From Tubulanus polymorphus (lineage: Eukaryota; Nemertea; Palaeonemertea; Tubulaniformes; Tubulanidae): DNA of 60,000 nucleotides. The position numbers were made by a program, and so were the translations under genes. Each line of letters begins with the position of its first letter. Position 1 is the first letter of the stretch. Location: the NCBI RefSeq assembly GCF_964204645.1, contig NC_134034.1, forward strand, positions 10,723,414 to 10,783,413, written 5' to 3'. The notes under the pieces were generated by a model. It searched no databases and had not been told where the DNA came from. It was given only the letters and a program-made list of their open reading frames with translations. Of this stretch, positions 1-10,815 are shown one piece after another.

Positions 1-295
1 AAACAGTGGATGATTAAACGATGTTAATAACTGTCTCTCAATTAAGTTTCAGGGTCGCTGCCACTGACAACTTAATTATCCACGTCAGCGGCGCTGGGTG
101 CGTTGGGCGTGCGTGTTCATCAATGTTCAATTTGTTGATATTGCTTGATTTTATCAGTTGAATAGGTTGAAACTGGTGCAAAGTCATTTATACGTGATAC
201 GACACGTGAGTCAGATACCGTCTTCCCGATTTCGTCGTCTAGTCGTTGGATCGTAAATACAAAAAGCGCTCGGTGAACTACTGTAGCCCTCAGGG

Positions 296-695
296 GCAAG
301 TGAGGATCCACCAGGTGTCGCTAGTGTGCAGGACATCAACTGCTGCAGTAGAATATTCCACTTGTGGCAAGTGAGGATCCACCAGGTGTCGCTAGTGTGC
401 AGTAGGACATCAACTACTGCGGCAATGGGGTATTCCACTTGTGGCAAGTGAGAATCCACCAGGTGTCGCTAGTGTGCAGTAGGACATCAACTACTGCCGC
501 AATGGGGTATTCTACTTGTGGCAAGTGAGGATCCACCAGGTGTCGCTAGTGTGCAGTAGGACATCAACTACTGCGGCAATGGGGTATTCTACTTGTGGCA
601 AGTGAGGATCCATCAGGTGTCACTAATGTGCAGTAGGACAACAACTATAACTGGTAATAGAGGATTCCACTTGTGGCAAGTGAGGATCCACCAGA
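296..695 (+). repeat. 77-bp minisatellite, about five units
   Basis: Five tandem units; anchors at 310, 381, 458, 535, 612 and 690 give spacings of 71, 77, 77, 77 and 78. Each of the first four units contains CCACCAGGTGTCGCTAG (308, 379, 456, 533), a near match to the CTCF core; the fifth has decayed to CCATCAGGTGTCAC. No coding role is visible, and open frames through it on both strands are repeat read-through. To its left (1-295) I see only unremarkable unique sequence. Confidence 0.9.
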
Positions 696-1224
696 TAATT
701 CCAAAAATCTTGGACGATGTTGGCCACTTTTACGAAAAATCCGGACCAGCAATTCGAAACCGTTGCCTTTTCGCCCGCAATTGAAAAAGAAAAGATATTC
801 AATAATTTTTGTTTCTCCGATAAACGACAATGGTCTTTCATTTGATCAGATCGCTCGACTCCAATTAAATATCATCTCGCGAACAAACGGAGAGAGATAA
901 CAACTGTGCGGTGGTCGCGCGCGCGCTCGTATCTAAATAATGCACGCCGCAGCCCGCCATGCACAGACGCACATAAACTATTGTTCTGAACGAATGAAAT
1001 ACGAGTTCGCCGGGATAGATTACCCATCGCAGTCGACGTGCAAAAAATTTCGCAAGAAAAAATTTTTGGGAAAAAAACTCAATCTGGTCGTCGTCCGCGG
1101 AACGAAAAGAAACAGTCCATTCATTTTTGCCTGGGATAGATATTTTGGCGATATTTCGACGATATTTCACTTGGTTTTTCTAACACATATACCTCAAATT
1201 GGTCAAAAAGACTAGTAAGATACC

Positions 1225-1227
<3 letters not shown>
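696..1227. other. unique non-coding sequence
   Basis: Mixed-composition unique DNA with no repeat family I can name and no convincing open frame. A short alternating GC run (about 917-928) precedes a CpG-containing stretch. Confidence 0.6.
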
Positions 1228-1306
<79 letters not shown>

Positions 1307-1310
1307 TATA

Positions 1311-1343
<33 letters not shown>
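1228..1343. repeat. (TA)n microsatellite
   Basis: About 115 bp of alternating TA with a few AAATATA interruptions. It creates spurious Tyr-Ile open frames on both strands. Confidence 0.97.
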
Positions 1344-1345
<2 letters not shown>

Positions 1346-2440
1346 CATTACTTAGGTATTCCAAGTGAAGACTATCAGGGTATATAGTTAAAACATAAAT
1401 AAACTTCATTTTCGATATATATCGAAAGATCCCTCCCTCCCTCAAACCAAAAACCCATAAAAGAAAATGGTTGAGCCCAAAGCGCGCAGGCGGCAAACAT
1501 TTGTTTCATCGAAACAGACGAAACATTTTACAAAAAAAGACTTTCTGCTATCTCACGCCGTGCAGCGATGGTCGCCGATTGGTAATTCGGCCCGTCGATG
1601 ACGTATCGCGGACATGGGTCGGATGAATAACGTCAGGCGGCGCTCGTCTCTGGAAAAACATTCTCATCCATTTCAACTTACGGCGTAAACGTCAAAACTT
1701 ATACGCAACGCTTAAAAAATCAACAACTAGAGAAGACGAGAGTCTATTGATAGAGAGATATATGATATCTACTTCGCCGGTGTTCTCTTTTGTTTTTTTC
1801 ACGATAAAGACTACGGATAATTGTCCGTCTGCTTCTAACGATACGGTCACGCGATATCTTCGGTTATCTCGTCGGTTATCTCGTTCGTTCGTTCAGTTTT
1901 TTCGCGGCGATAAAGACTTCCGATTAATTGCCGAGTTATCATTCTCTATTCGCGAAACGACGGATTATGAAATATTACGCCGCGGTTGTTTTTCGAATTG
2001 ATTCTAGTATCCCCTTTGATCGCGATACCCGCGAGCTCGCGGCGACGATCCTTATAATCTAATTTTCATGATGTAGCTACTCAAATGGGTAGCGCGAAAA
2101 AGTATCGCCGTCATTTCTGATTAAGAACGATCCCCCCGCCCTACGCTCCCAATTTCCTGATTGTGCCGTCGCTGCTTTCGTGGTTTCGGATTTCAAATAG
2201 CCGCGGTACACGCGTCCATGAAATATTGATTTTTCATCCGTTGTTGCCGGTCTTTTAGAAGCCCTCGGATTGCGCAAACTAGATAACTTTTTTGAGTTTG
2301 CATCGGCTGCGATTAATGCCAACATTTCGACCGGCCATATTTACCGATGAATCTTGGAATCGGGATTTTCCACTAACGGACGATTTTTCTTAAATCTAGT
2401 TGTTGACTGGTTGTTGCCAATTTAGATTATGTAAACTTTA
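1344..2440. other. unique sequence, no gene recognised
   Basis: An open frame at 1747-2001 (+, 84 codons) overlaps a loose internal duplication: a GCGATAAAGACT-type segment near 1800 recurs near 1905. A frame at 2077-2325 (-) has no recognisable domain. I do not call either as a gene. Confidence 0.5.
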
Positions 2441-2775
2441 GGACCCAGTTCCACAGTTCCGAGTTAAGATACGACTCTGGGTTGACTCATTGAAAATGAA
2501 CTAATTTTAACCCAGAATTAACTGTAACTCACGACTGTGGAACTGGATCCAGGACCCAGTTCCACAGTCGTGAGTTAGGATTTGACTCAGAGTTAAAACA
2601 TCGAAAATGAACTAATTTTAACTCAGAGTTAAACTCTAACTCAGAACTGTGGAACTGGGTCCAGGATCGGGTTCCACAGTTGTGGGTTAGAGTTAACTCT
2701 AAGAGTTAAGATTAGTTCATTTTCGATGTTTTAACTCGGGATCAAATTTTAACTTACAACTGTGGAACAGGGTCC
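2441..2775. mobile_element. three tandem palindromic elements, founder type of the 39-bp satellite
   Basis: Three ~110-bp units (about 2441-2550, 2552-2662, 2665-2775). Each starts GGACCCAGTTCCACAG (or a variant) and ends in its reverse complement, CTGTGGAACTGGRTCC. The interior is GAGTTA-type inverted repeat around a GAAAATGAACTAATTTTAA centre. Each unit can fold into a near-complete hairpin, like a MITE made only of terminal inverted repeat. The end sequence is the core of the 39-bp arrays at 26.5, 38.8 and 40.5 kb. A decayed half copy lies near 27493-27545. Confidence 0.8.
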
Positions 2776-3307
2776 TGCTATCTTAAGCACCACTTCAGAC
2801 CTGTTTCTGTAAAATTAAATCTTAGTTTTACATCATTTGCGACTCGACTTTGCGACTGTTCGTTCTTTTATGGATCTTCAATTATCCGAACTCTCTACCG
2901 AGGATTCTCTCTAATAACGCCTATAAAACCCGGTGTCGCATCTCACCGGACCAGTGATGTTTACAAATAAACTGGTCCGTTCCGGGTACAGGATAAATCG
3001 GGACGGACTAACAATCGAACGCCACTAAAATATCCAGGGTAGTTGCTCTGATCTAAGGCCGACTATAAACTCATTTAGTAAATCATGATTTATTCAAGGA
3101 CACAAAAATACGTGAGGTTCGCGAATGCGCGGGATGAGGTATCGATTCCTCCATTGTCCTCGCCGCGTGTTTCGGCTTAATGCGGATACTCGCGGGAAAT
3201 ATAGAAATTTGTCATAATTCGAGCGATGCTTATCACAAACACCTTCGGAAATAAAGCGCGAATATCTCGGGTTTCTATAAACAGCGGAATGAGATTAACA
3301 AAGACAC
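2776..3307. other. unique sequence
   Basis: Mixed AT-rich and CpG-containing unique DNA. I see no gene, RNA or repeat family. Confidence 0.55.
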
Positions 3308-3835
3308 AGAGCTGTCGACCATCCCTGATTGTCAGCAACAGTCTCTGAAAATACTTTACTGTCCCTCCTGACTCACACAGATCTGTCAACCATCCCTGAT
3401 TATCAGCAACAGTCTCTGAAAATAGTTTACTGTCCCCCCTGACGCACACAGAGCTGTCAACCATCCCTGATTATCAGCAACAGTCTCTGAAAATAGTTTA
3501 CTGTCCCCCCTGACGCACGCAGAGCTGTCAACCATCCCTGATTGTCAGCAACAGTCTCTGAAAATAGTTTACTGTCCCCCCTGACGCACACAGAGCTGTC
3601 AACCATCCCTGATTGTCAGCAACAGTCTCTGAAAATAGTTTACTGTCCCCCCTGACGCACACAGATCTGTCAACCATTTTTCATTGTCAGCAACAGTCTC
3701 TGAAAATAGTTTACTGTCCCCCCTGACGTACACAGAGCTGTCAACCATCCCTGATTGTCAGCAACAGTCTCTGAAAATAGTTTACTGTCCCCCCTTGACG
3801 CACACAGATCTGTCAACCATTTTTCATTGTCAGCG
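3308..3835 (+). repeat. 71-bp satellite, array 1
   Basis: About seven units with anchors 71 bp apart (CTGTCAACCATC at 3383, 3454, 3525). The unit combines CTGTCAACCATCCCTGATT, CAGCAACAGTCTCTGAAAAT and a C-run followed by TGACGCACACAGAG. The last units carry a variant in which CCATCCCTGATT has become CCATTTTTCATT. The same family recurs in this orientation at 19.3 kb and inverted at 37.3 and 57.4 kb. Confidence 0.93.
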
Positions 3836-4183
3836 ACGATCCTTTCAAAGTTAATAGTAATCATTAGACTAATGATCAGTTAGAATTTATCGACGCACGT
3901 TTTAAAACGCGATGATAAAACTGCGAAGCGCAACGAAGCGCGAACGTATACAATACGGGAACGAGATTCAGAAATCGGAATATCGCGTTTCGATGAATTA
4001 AAAAGATTCTCGCGTGCCGCGCGCGTCATTAATATGATAAATAACAGTCAGTAGAGTTAATAGAGCAATGAACTGATGATGCTGCTGCATCTCACGCACG
4101 CACACACGCGAGCGAGCGAGCGCGGTGTTTGTTTAATCAGCATGGATACGTTTCGAAAAATCAACACAAAACACTAAGTATCT
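3836..4183. other. unique CpG-rich sequence
   Basis: Unique DNA with a short CGAGCGAGCGAGCGCG run near 4110. No gene seen. Confidence 0.55.
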
Positions 4184-4323
4184 GGGGCCCGTTGCACAGT
4201 CGTGACTTAAGTCCAAAAGTGGTCTAAAATCTTTAAAATAGTCTTAAATTGTTAGATTGGTTGTGGAACGAAGTTGGTCTTAGACTGGTCTTAAGTCTAA
4301 GCCGTAACTATGCAACCGGCCCC
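4184..4323. mobile_element. 140-bp palindromic element, founder type of the 47-bp satellite
   Basis: It begins GGGGCCCGTTGCACAGTCGT and ends AACTATGCAACCGGCCCC, its imperfect reverse complement; the inversion continues inward through GACTTAAG. The interior carries GTTAGATTGGTTGTGGAAC and TTAGACTGGTCTTAAG, the sequence tandemly amplified in the 47-bp arrays elsewhere in the window. It has no coding capacity, so it is MITE-like. Confidence 0.8.
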
Positions 4324-4349
4324 TGAGTTTGATTTGAATCAATGTTTAA

Positions 4350-4628
4350 ACCTGGGGGGGTCACAAACCCTCTGAGTTTTCCATATGATTACACAACTGC
4401 ACTATCCCCCCTCCCCCGCCTCCCAGTGAATCAGGGATATTCCTAGATGTTACAGTTCATTCACATTTCATTTCTAGGTTTGAAATGTAAAAGTTCATTC
4501 ATTTTTCATTGAATCACAAACCGATAAACCACAAACAAAGTCTAAAGCATTAAGCGAATTCCCTGACTTTTTCAGTTTTTCGGTAAAATTTGTCAAGTCC
4601 CCTGATTTTTCCTCGTGATTTGATAAAA
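4350..4628. repeat. dispersed AT-rich repeat, copy 1
   Basis: It shares several blocks in the same order with 11970-12154 and 35418-35642: CTCTGAGTTTTCC-type, CTAGGTTTGAAAT, ATTGAATCAC, AAGCATTAAGCGAATTCC and TCGGTAAAATTTGTCAA. The copies are diverged, so this is an old interspersed element. Class unknown. Confidence 0.6.
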
Positions 4629-4667
4629 TTACCCCTAGGGAGAAATTTCTAGGTTTGAAATTGACAA

Positions 4668-5275
4668 TACTAACGACGACCTTCTCATTCTGAATGGTGA
4701 TTCATTAAAATTATGATTAGTTAGTAACGATGACCTTCTCATTCTGAATGGTGATTCATTAAAATAATGATTAGTTAGTAACGACGACCTTCTCATTCTG
4801 AATAGTGATTCAGTAAAATTATGATTAGTTAGTAACGACGACCCTCTCATTCTGAATGGTGATTCAGTAAAATTATGATTAGTTAGTAACGACGACCTTC
4901 TCATTCTGAATAGTGATTCAGTAAAATTATGATTAGTTAGTAACGACGACCTTCTCATTCTGAATGGCGATTCAGTAAAATTATGATTAGTTAGTAACGA
5001 CGACCTTCTCATTCTGAATGGTGATTCAGTAAAATTATGATTAGTTAGTAACGACGACCTTCTCATTCTGAATGGTGATTCAGTAAAATTATGATTAGTT
5101 AGTAAGACGACCTTCTCATTCTGAATGGTGATTCAGTAAAATTATGATTAGTTAGTAATGACGACCTTCTCATTCATGATGACTCCAACGATTCAGTAAA
5201 ATTATGATTAGATAAGAATGAAGACCTTCTCGTTATCAATATATCTTCAACGACAATTCAGTAAAATTATGATGT
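4668..5275 (-). repeat. 54-bp minisatellite, about eleven units
   Basis: The unit contains ACGACGACCTTCTCATTCTG, AATGGTGATTCAGTAAAAT and TATGATTAGTTAGTA. Because 54 is a multiple of three, an open frame of 18-residue repeats runs on the - strand at 4635-5066. I regard it as read-through, not a gene: third positions vary no more than the others and nothing unique flanks it. Units decay towards the right end. Confidence 0.92.
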
Positions 5276-5781
5276 GTCACACAACGATGTGACGATGGTT
5301 TTTTTAAGCTCAATCGATCGTTTCCAGCCATATTGAGACGATTTCGAAACTGGAAAAGAAAGTTATTAGATATTGCTACCCGCGGGGGATGGGGGGGGTT
5401 GAAGGGGGGGGACAAGGGATGGTAAGAGCTCCAGGGTATGTAATACTGCACCGATGATATTACTTTCCACACAGGTGTCCACACAAACAAACACAACGTG
5501 ACAATTTCCCATTTCGTAAAAAAATGAATATGATGAACGCGTTATTGTTGCGAGGATTTCCATCAAAGATTAGACTTAAATCGAGACACGGAACAAAATG
5601 GTCGACATGCGCAGCAGTCAAGGGTAAAATTGAAGGATAATATCTTTGGTCCATAGAAAATAATATTGTTACTAAGGTTTTGGATTTGTGATAAGATTTT
5701 GTTATTTTGTTTACGTATATAAATTAAGGCAACAGAAACTCGTACTGCCTCAGACGCAACAGATCGAACTTATTAAGACCA
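5276..5781. other. unique sequence with a G-rich patch
   Basis: A purine-rich G patch lies at about 5383-5420. The rest is unique, moderately AT-rich DNA without a recognisable gene. Confidence 0.55.
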
Positions 5782-6059
5782 GGGGCCAGTTGCAGTCGTG
5801 ACTTAAGTCCAAAAGTGGTCTTAAATCTTAAGACTGGTCTTAAGTTGTTAGATTGGCTATAGAACTAAGTTGGCCTTAGACTGGTCTTAAGTCTAAGTCA
5901 TGACTATGGAACTGGCCCCAGGGGCTGGTTCCTTAGATGAGACTTAAGTCCAAAAATGTTCTTAGATTTTAAGACCGGTCTTAAGTTGTTAGATTGGCAA
6001 TAGAACTACGATGGTCTTAAATTGGTCTTAAGTCTAAGCCATGACTATGGAACTGGGCC
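5782..6059. mobile_element. two tandem palindromic elements of the 47-bp family
   Basis: Copy one (5782-5920) opens GGGGCCAGTTGCAGTCGTGA and closes CATGACTATGGAACTGGCCC. Copy two (5921-6059) opens GGGGCTGGTTCCTTAGATGA and closes ATGACTATGGAACTGGGCC. Both contain the internal GTTAGATTGGCTATAGAACT module. They abut without spacer and lead straight into degenerate 47-bp units, which shows the element-to-array transition. Confidence 0.82.
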
Positions 6060-6360
6060 GTGGGCAGCCAATGTTTTAGTCCAAAATCATAAGAATGATC
6101 CGAAGTTGTTAAATTGATTTTGGAACAAAAATGAACTTACAATGGTCTAAGTTGTTAGATTGGTTAAAGAACCAAAATGAGTTTAGACTGGTTTTAAGTT
6201 GTTAGATCGGTTATAGAACTAAAATGAGTTTAGGCTGTTAGAGTCTTAAGTTGTTAGATTGGTAACAAAATGAGCTTAGACTGGTCTCAAGTTGTTAGAT
6301 TGGGTTATAAAACCAAAATAGCTGAAGACCGGTCTTAAGTTTTTGATATTAGTTATAGAA
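6060..6360 (+). repeat. 47-bp satellite, degenerate array A
   Basis: About six eroded units of the type TTAGATTGGTTATAGAACCA then AAATGAGTTTAGACTGGT. Spacing is irregular because of deletions. Confidence 0.8.
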
Positions 6361-6840
6361 CCCGAGATAGAATGATCATAACTCAAGACGTCGTTCAGAC
6401 TGCGACCAGCCCCCGCCTCTTTTTTAGACGATTCGAACGCGTCTTCAAATGGGAAAAATTACGCGTCTCGACTTGCATCAACCGGACTCCGATCGGGATC
6501 GTTTTGTTTTTTTTCCCATATTTCTCGGTATAAAAAGCCGGTTACGCACCTTGATAATGTCAGATGTGCGCCGCGTCGGCAGACGACATTACCGCCGAAC
6601 GCGTCATTTTTCCTACCCCCTCCCGGAAACCGGAAGAAAGTTCAACGGTAATTCATCCGTAATGAACGTCATTTAGATTCTACGCGCGGCACGACGGCAA
6701 ACAGTCGAACCGGACGTTTAAATAGATTCCTAAATACGCGGTATTTCCGCGACGACGCGAGCTTAGTAAAAAATGATATACACGAAACTAATTCGAGCGA
6801 GCGTAAACATGAAGTCGTTACGACAGTCGGACTGCCACGT
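6361..6840. other. unique CpG-rich sequence
   Basis: Unique and CpG-containing. The open frame at 6449-6676 (+, 75 codons) has no recognisable motif and no supporting context, so I do not call a gene. Confidence 0.5.
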
Positions 6841-7005
6841 CGGATCCCATCCTTCCCCGGCAGGGATTCGAACCCGACGGCGTCGAGATTGCCTCGGATC
6901 CCATCCTTTCCCGGCAGGGATTCGAACCCGACGGCGTCGAGATTGCCTCGGATCCCATCCTTTCCCGGCAGGGATTCGAACCCGACGGCGTCGAGATTGC
7001 CTCGG
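6841..7005 (-). repeat. three 54-bp units carrying a tRNA-like 3' half
   Basis: Near-identical units start at 6841, 6895 and 6949. On the - strand each holds CGACGCCGTCG, a perfect small hairpin placed like a class II tRNA variable arm, followed by GGGTTCGAATCCC, an excellent RNA polymerase III B-box and T-arm. No A-box or acceptor stem accompanies them, so these are not tRNA genes. They look like tandem copies of a serine/leucine-type tRNA 3' part or of a SINE segment. The 18-codon frames on both strands are incidental. Confidence 0.75.
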
Positions 7006-7025
7006 TAAGAAATCCTGCCACGCAC

Positions 7026-7219
7026 AGGTTCCCTGGATAACTCTACCACTAATGTCTGATGAAGTGTTTCATACTATGGGTGGGTTCTACTACTACTAGT
7101 CGTAGACCAGTCCTCAAAATGAAATCATTCATTCAACTGTGCACACCTAGCCCAGTTCCCTGGATAACTCTACCACTAATAGTTTCATACTATGGGTGGG
7201 TGTTACTACTACTACTAGT
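7026..7219 (+). repeat. two-copy direct repeat
   Basis: A block starting AGTTCCCTGGATAACTC (first copy AGGTTCCCTGG) and running through CATACTATGGGTGGG to a CTACTACTACTAG tail occurs at about 7026-7099 and 7154-7219. The second copy lacks about 15 internal bases. Confidence 0.8.
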
Positions 7220-7539
7220 AGGAAGTACAGAGTGATTAGTGATCATCAGCTAATTAAATACAAACGTGTTGATTATCTCAGTTTGTAAGAAGAAACATGT
7301 TTAAGTTGCTGTAACTGGAAGCGCTGAGCAGGTGTTTATATGTCGGGTTAGATCTAGTTCAGTCGACTGTAAATAGCAGTTTTATCAGTGATAAACACGT
7401 TGCCATCCAACGCAACCGAAGAATAGATTCTCACGCTTTATCAAGTATTATATAAACGATTATTTCCAGTGGTCGAACTCCTCCCGTATTCTCAGACTCT
7501 GAGGCGCTTTCAGTAAGGATTGCGTGCTACTGTTATTTC
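7220..7539. other. unique sequence
   Basis: AT-rich unique DNA. No feature supported. Confidence 0.55.
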
Positions 7540-7665
7540 AATGACCGACACCTTTCCTTTCAAGGACTAATGCCCTCTCTTTCGAGGACTTGCGCCTTTT
7601 CTTTCGAGGATTGTCATCTTTTCTTTCAAGAACCGATACCCTCTCTTTCGAGGACTTATACCTTT
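7540..7665. repeat. 21-22-bp minisatellite
   Basis: Five to six units built on CTTTCGAGGACT (anchors 7579, 7601, 7623, 7644), alternating with TGCCCTCT or GCGCCTTTT-type linkers. Confidence 0.8.
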
Positions 7666-7913
7666 TCATGTGGACGGAGGAAACCTTGAATTTCAACGAG
7701 AAAACCCGACACATTTCGTTTGTCGTTATCAAAATCGAACCGTAAGTTAATGACGCTGAAAGAAACTGTTGCCGTTGCCGCGATTGAATTTCAATTCTTT
7801 CTCCCGTCATCCGAAATCAATTCGGCGTCTGCGCGCGTGGCCGTCTGCTCAACTTCCCTTCGTCGTCCGTTTGATTGCAAATGGAAAAATTCGCCTTTGA
7901 TCGCGACGACATG

Positions 7914-8450
<537 letters not shown>

Positions 8451-8990
8451 CGTGTATGACATCATCACTTTGTGTGCTTTTATCGACCAATATCGTACAG
8501 CTTAAGTTTAAAACTGTTTAAAACATGGTTCCCGCAGTTATATGAATTCAAAATTCCCAATTTTTTTCCAAGTATTTCATGGGTGATTTTTCAATTTTCC
8601 CAAATGCAAATGAACAGATATCGTCATGCTACAGTCAACATTTTAGCGGTGACTGGTTGATAAAGGTAATTTACAAGAGAAATCGCCGAGAAAAGTTGCC
8701 CTAGGCAAATGCAATATGCGAAATGTAATGAATTTCCCAAATATTTCCCTGCTTTTCAATTTTCCAAACCGGGAATTATTACTTCAAAATTCCCGAGTTT
8801 TTCCCAATTTCCCTGTTCTGTGCAAACCATGTTTAAAAGCTGTGTATGACATCATCGCTTTGTGCGCTTTATCGACCAATATCATGCAACTTAAGTAACT
8901 GTTTAAAAAGCTGCGAATGACATCATCGATTTGTGTGCTTTATTGACCGATATCATACAGCTTAAGTAGCAGCAGCTGTGACATCATCAC
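8451..8990 (+). repeat. about four diverged units with a TGACATCATC core
   Basis: Units contain GTGTATGACATCATCACTTT, TTATCGACCAATATC and CAGCTTAAGT, at about 8452, 8838, 8910 and 8970. A separate element (8518-8836) splits the first from the second. The TGACATCA core is shared with the arrays at 16.1, 34.6, 51.8 and 53.4 kb. Confidence 0.75.
8518..8836. mobile_element. 319-bp TTAA-flanked insertion with short terminal inverted repeat
   Basis: TTAA lies at each end (8518-8521, 8833-8836), enclosing AACATGGTT on the left and AACCATG on the right. It interrupts a repeat unit that continues on both sides: a later unit reads CTGTTTAAAAAGCTG without the insert. The interior is AT-rich with TTCCC/GGGAA tracts and no protein frame, so it is a non-autonomous TTAA-targeting element. 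Confidence 0.75.
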
Positions 8991-9149
8991 CTTGAGTGTA
9001 GGGTACCAACCAATCATATGTAGTTTGAGTTCACTGTTTGGGATCATTTTTATGCTCAAAATATGCCTCTTTTCGCGAGAAATTGCCAGTGAAAATATTT
9101 CGGTACGGGTCATAAATGACTTCAGTAAACATAGAAAGGTGAATGAACA

Positions 9150-9247
9150 GAGCACCTGACTGTTAACCATTCTCAACACCTGACTGTTAACCATTCTCAA
9201 CACCTGACCGATGACCAGTCACCACACCTGACTGGTCACCACACGGA
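9150..9247 (+). repeat. short CACCTGACTG minisatellite upstream of a SINE
   Basis: Four to five units of CACCTGACTGTTAACCATTC or CACCTGACTGGTCACCA type. The same minisatellite, longer, sits upstream of the second SINE head at 29.7 kb. Confidence 0.75.
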
Positions 9248-9299
9248 TAACTAGTCAACCGCACTAACCGGACAAACATCTGAGACCAATCAATGACAA

Positions 9300-9375
9300 T
9301 GACCCCGTGGCCTAGTTGGTCAGACTCTAGATTTGCAAGCTGGAGACCCAGGTTCAAGTCCCGGCGTGGCTAGGG
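9300..9375 (+). mobile_element. tRNA-derived SINE head, copy 1
   Basis: A-box TGGCCTAGTTGG (9308-9319) and B-box GGTTCAAGTCC (9351-9361) are spaced as in a tRNA. The T stem has one mismatch and the acceptor stem does not close, so it is not a functional tRNA gene. The segment CTGGAGACCCAGGTTCAA is identical in the copy at 29.9 kb. A tail of about 100 bp (GGGCTAGGAGGGTTTTCC) follows and may be the SINE body. Transcription, if any, would be by RNA polymerase III. Confidence 0.8.
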
Positions 9376-9570
9376 CTAGGAGGGTTTTCCACCTACATAC
9401 GGTTGCTGTGAATTATACCATATTCTTTTCCTTTTAAGTAGCTTTTTCTTTGGAAAAAGTCTCCTTGTAAAGCCTGCCGCCTCTCTGATTCCACTATTCC
9501 ACTTGCTACAGGCCTACTTGCGAGTTGCTTGGCGAGTTCAAACTAAAAATGAAACCCACAATTTGAAGAA

Positions 9571-10072
9571 AAACTAAGAGAGTAGTGACGTTTATCCTCG
9601 ATTCTATGAGCCATTTTCAAAACTAAGAGAGTAGTGACGTTTATCCTCAATTCTATGAGCTGTTTTCAAAAACGTTTAGACTCAATTCTATGAGCCATTT
9701 TCAAAACTAAGAGAGTAGTGACGTTTAGACTCAATTCTACGAGACATTTTCAAAAACTAAGACAGTAGTGACGTTTAGACTCAATTCTATGAGCCATTTT
9801 CAAAACTAAGAGAGTAGTGACGTTTAGACTCAATTCTATGAGCCATTTTCAAAAACTAAGACAGTAGTGACGTTTAGACTCAATTCTATGAGCCATTTTC
9901 AAAACTAAGACAGTAGTGACGTTTAGACTCAATTCTATGAGCCATTTTCAAAAACTAAGATATTAGTGACGTTTAGACTCAATTCTATGAGCCATTTTCA
10001 AAACTAAGACAGTAGTGACGTTTAGACTCAATTCTATGAGCCATTTTCAAAAACTAAGACAGTAGTGACGAT
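9571..10072 (+). repeat. 49-50-bp satellite, array 1
   Basis: About ten units of AAAACTAAGACAGTAGTGAC then GTTTAGACTCAATTCTATGA then GCCATTTTC. Units alternate between CAAAACTAAG and CAAAAACTAAG, which makes the 49/50-bp alternation. A second array is at 20.4 kb. Confidence 0.93.
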
Positions 10073-10815
10073 TAGAGCAATTTTTGAATTGAACCAATCT
10101 AATTCGCTCTAAGGTTTCTTCATAATCAAGGGTTTTTCCTCAAAAGAATCCTAGATGGTGCGTTCAGAGAGTCGCGCGAACGACATAGTCGTTTCGCGAG
10201 CTCATTGACGGCTGACAACTAACGAACCCGTTGATCCCGGATTATCTTCGCAGATAATCAGTTACGGTTCGCAGTGAACCCTCGGCCGAACGAACGAATG
10301 ACCGACCCTCGAGATTTTAGCAGCGGACGGGACGAGCTATCGCCGTATCCACATCTGTACTATTCACATACGGAGGGCGGCGCTGGCGATCCACGAGATG
10401 ACCGCAATACGAAAACGGCTATAAAAACGAACCGCAGATCGATGCGAGGATCGGCGGCTCGTTCAGGAAATCATACGATTGATAAATTGCCGAAGAAACT
10501 TCGGGTTCGATAAAAGGATGAACGTCGTCGATAAATCAAGTGTCGTTCCGCGGCGGTGTATCAATCATAAACGTATTCGGATATATAGATATAGATCGAG
10601 ATAGAGCTCGCCTACAGAAAGTTTCCATATTTCTTTGCGCGAAAAACGAAATCCTCGCGCGATAAAAACGACGGCGGCGTCGTCGGCACCGGCGATCTGT
10701 CATTGTTGTTGTTAGAAACGGTGGCGGTCGCGGCCTCGAGATCGTTAAACAACGGAAATCAAGAATGAATCAATCAAATAATGATTTCGACGTTTACCGA
10801 GATAAAAATATGAAT
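10073..10815. other. unique CpG-rich island, no gene recognised
   Basis: High-complexity CpG-rich sequence, including an open frame at 10274-10513 (+, 79 codons, hydrophilic, no known motif). A TTCGCAG at 10261-10275 could be a splice acceptor but nothing supports a gene model. A short GATATAGATATAGATCGAGATAG run lies near 10580. Confidence 0.45.

Noticed and set aside
3308-3835. CRISPR-like array
   Set aside because: Units are contiguous 71-bp tandem repeats with no variable spacers; the context is eukaryotic.
4635-5066. 143-codon minus-strand repeat protein
   Set aside because: Read-through of the 54-bp minisatellite, which continues without the frame to 5275.
9300-9375. A functional tRNA gene
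   Set aside because: A- and B-boxes are present but the acceptor stem does not close, and the same T-stem mismatch recurs in the copy at 29.9 kb, which indicates a SINE.
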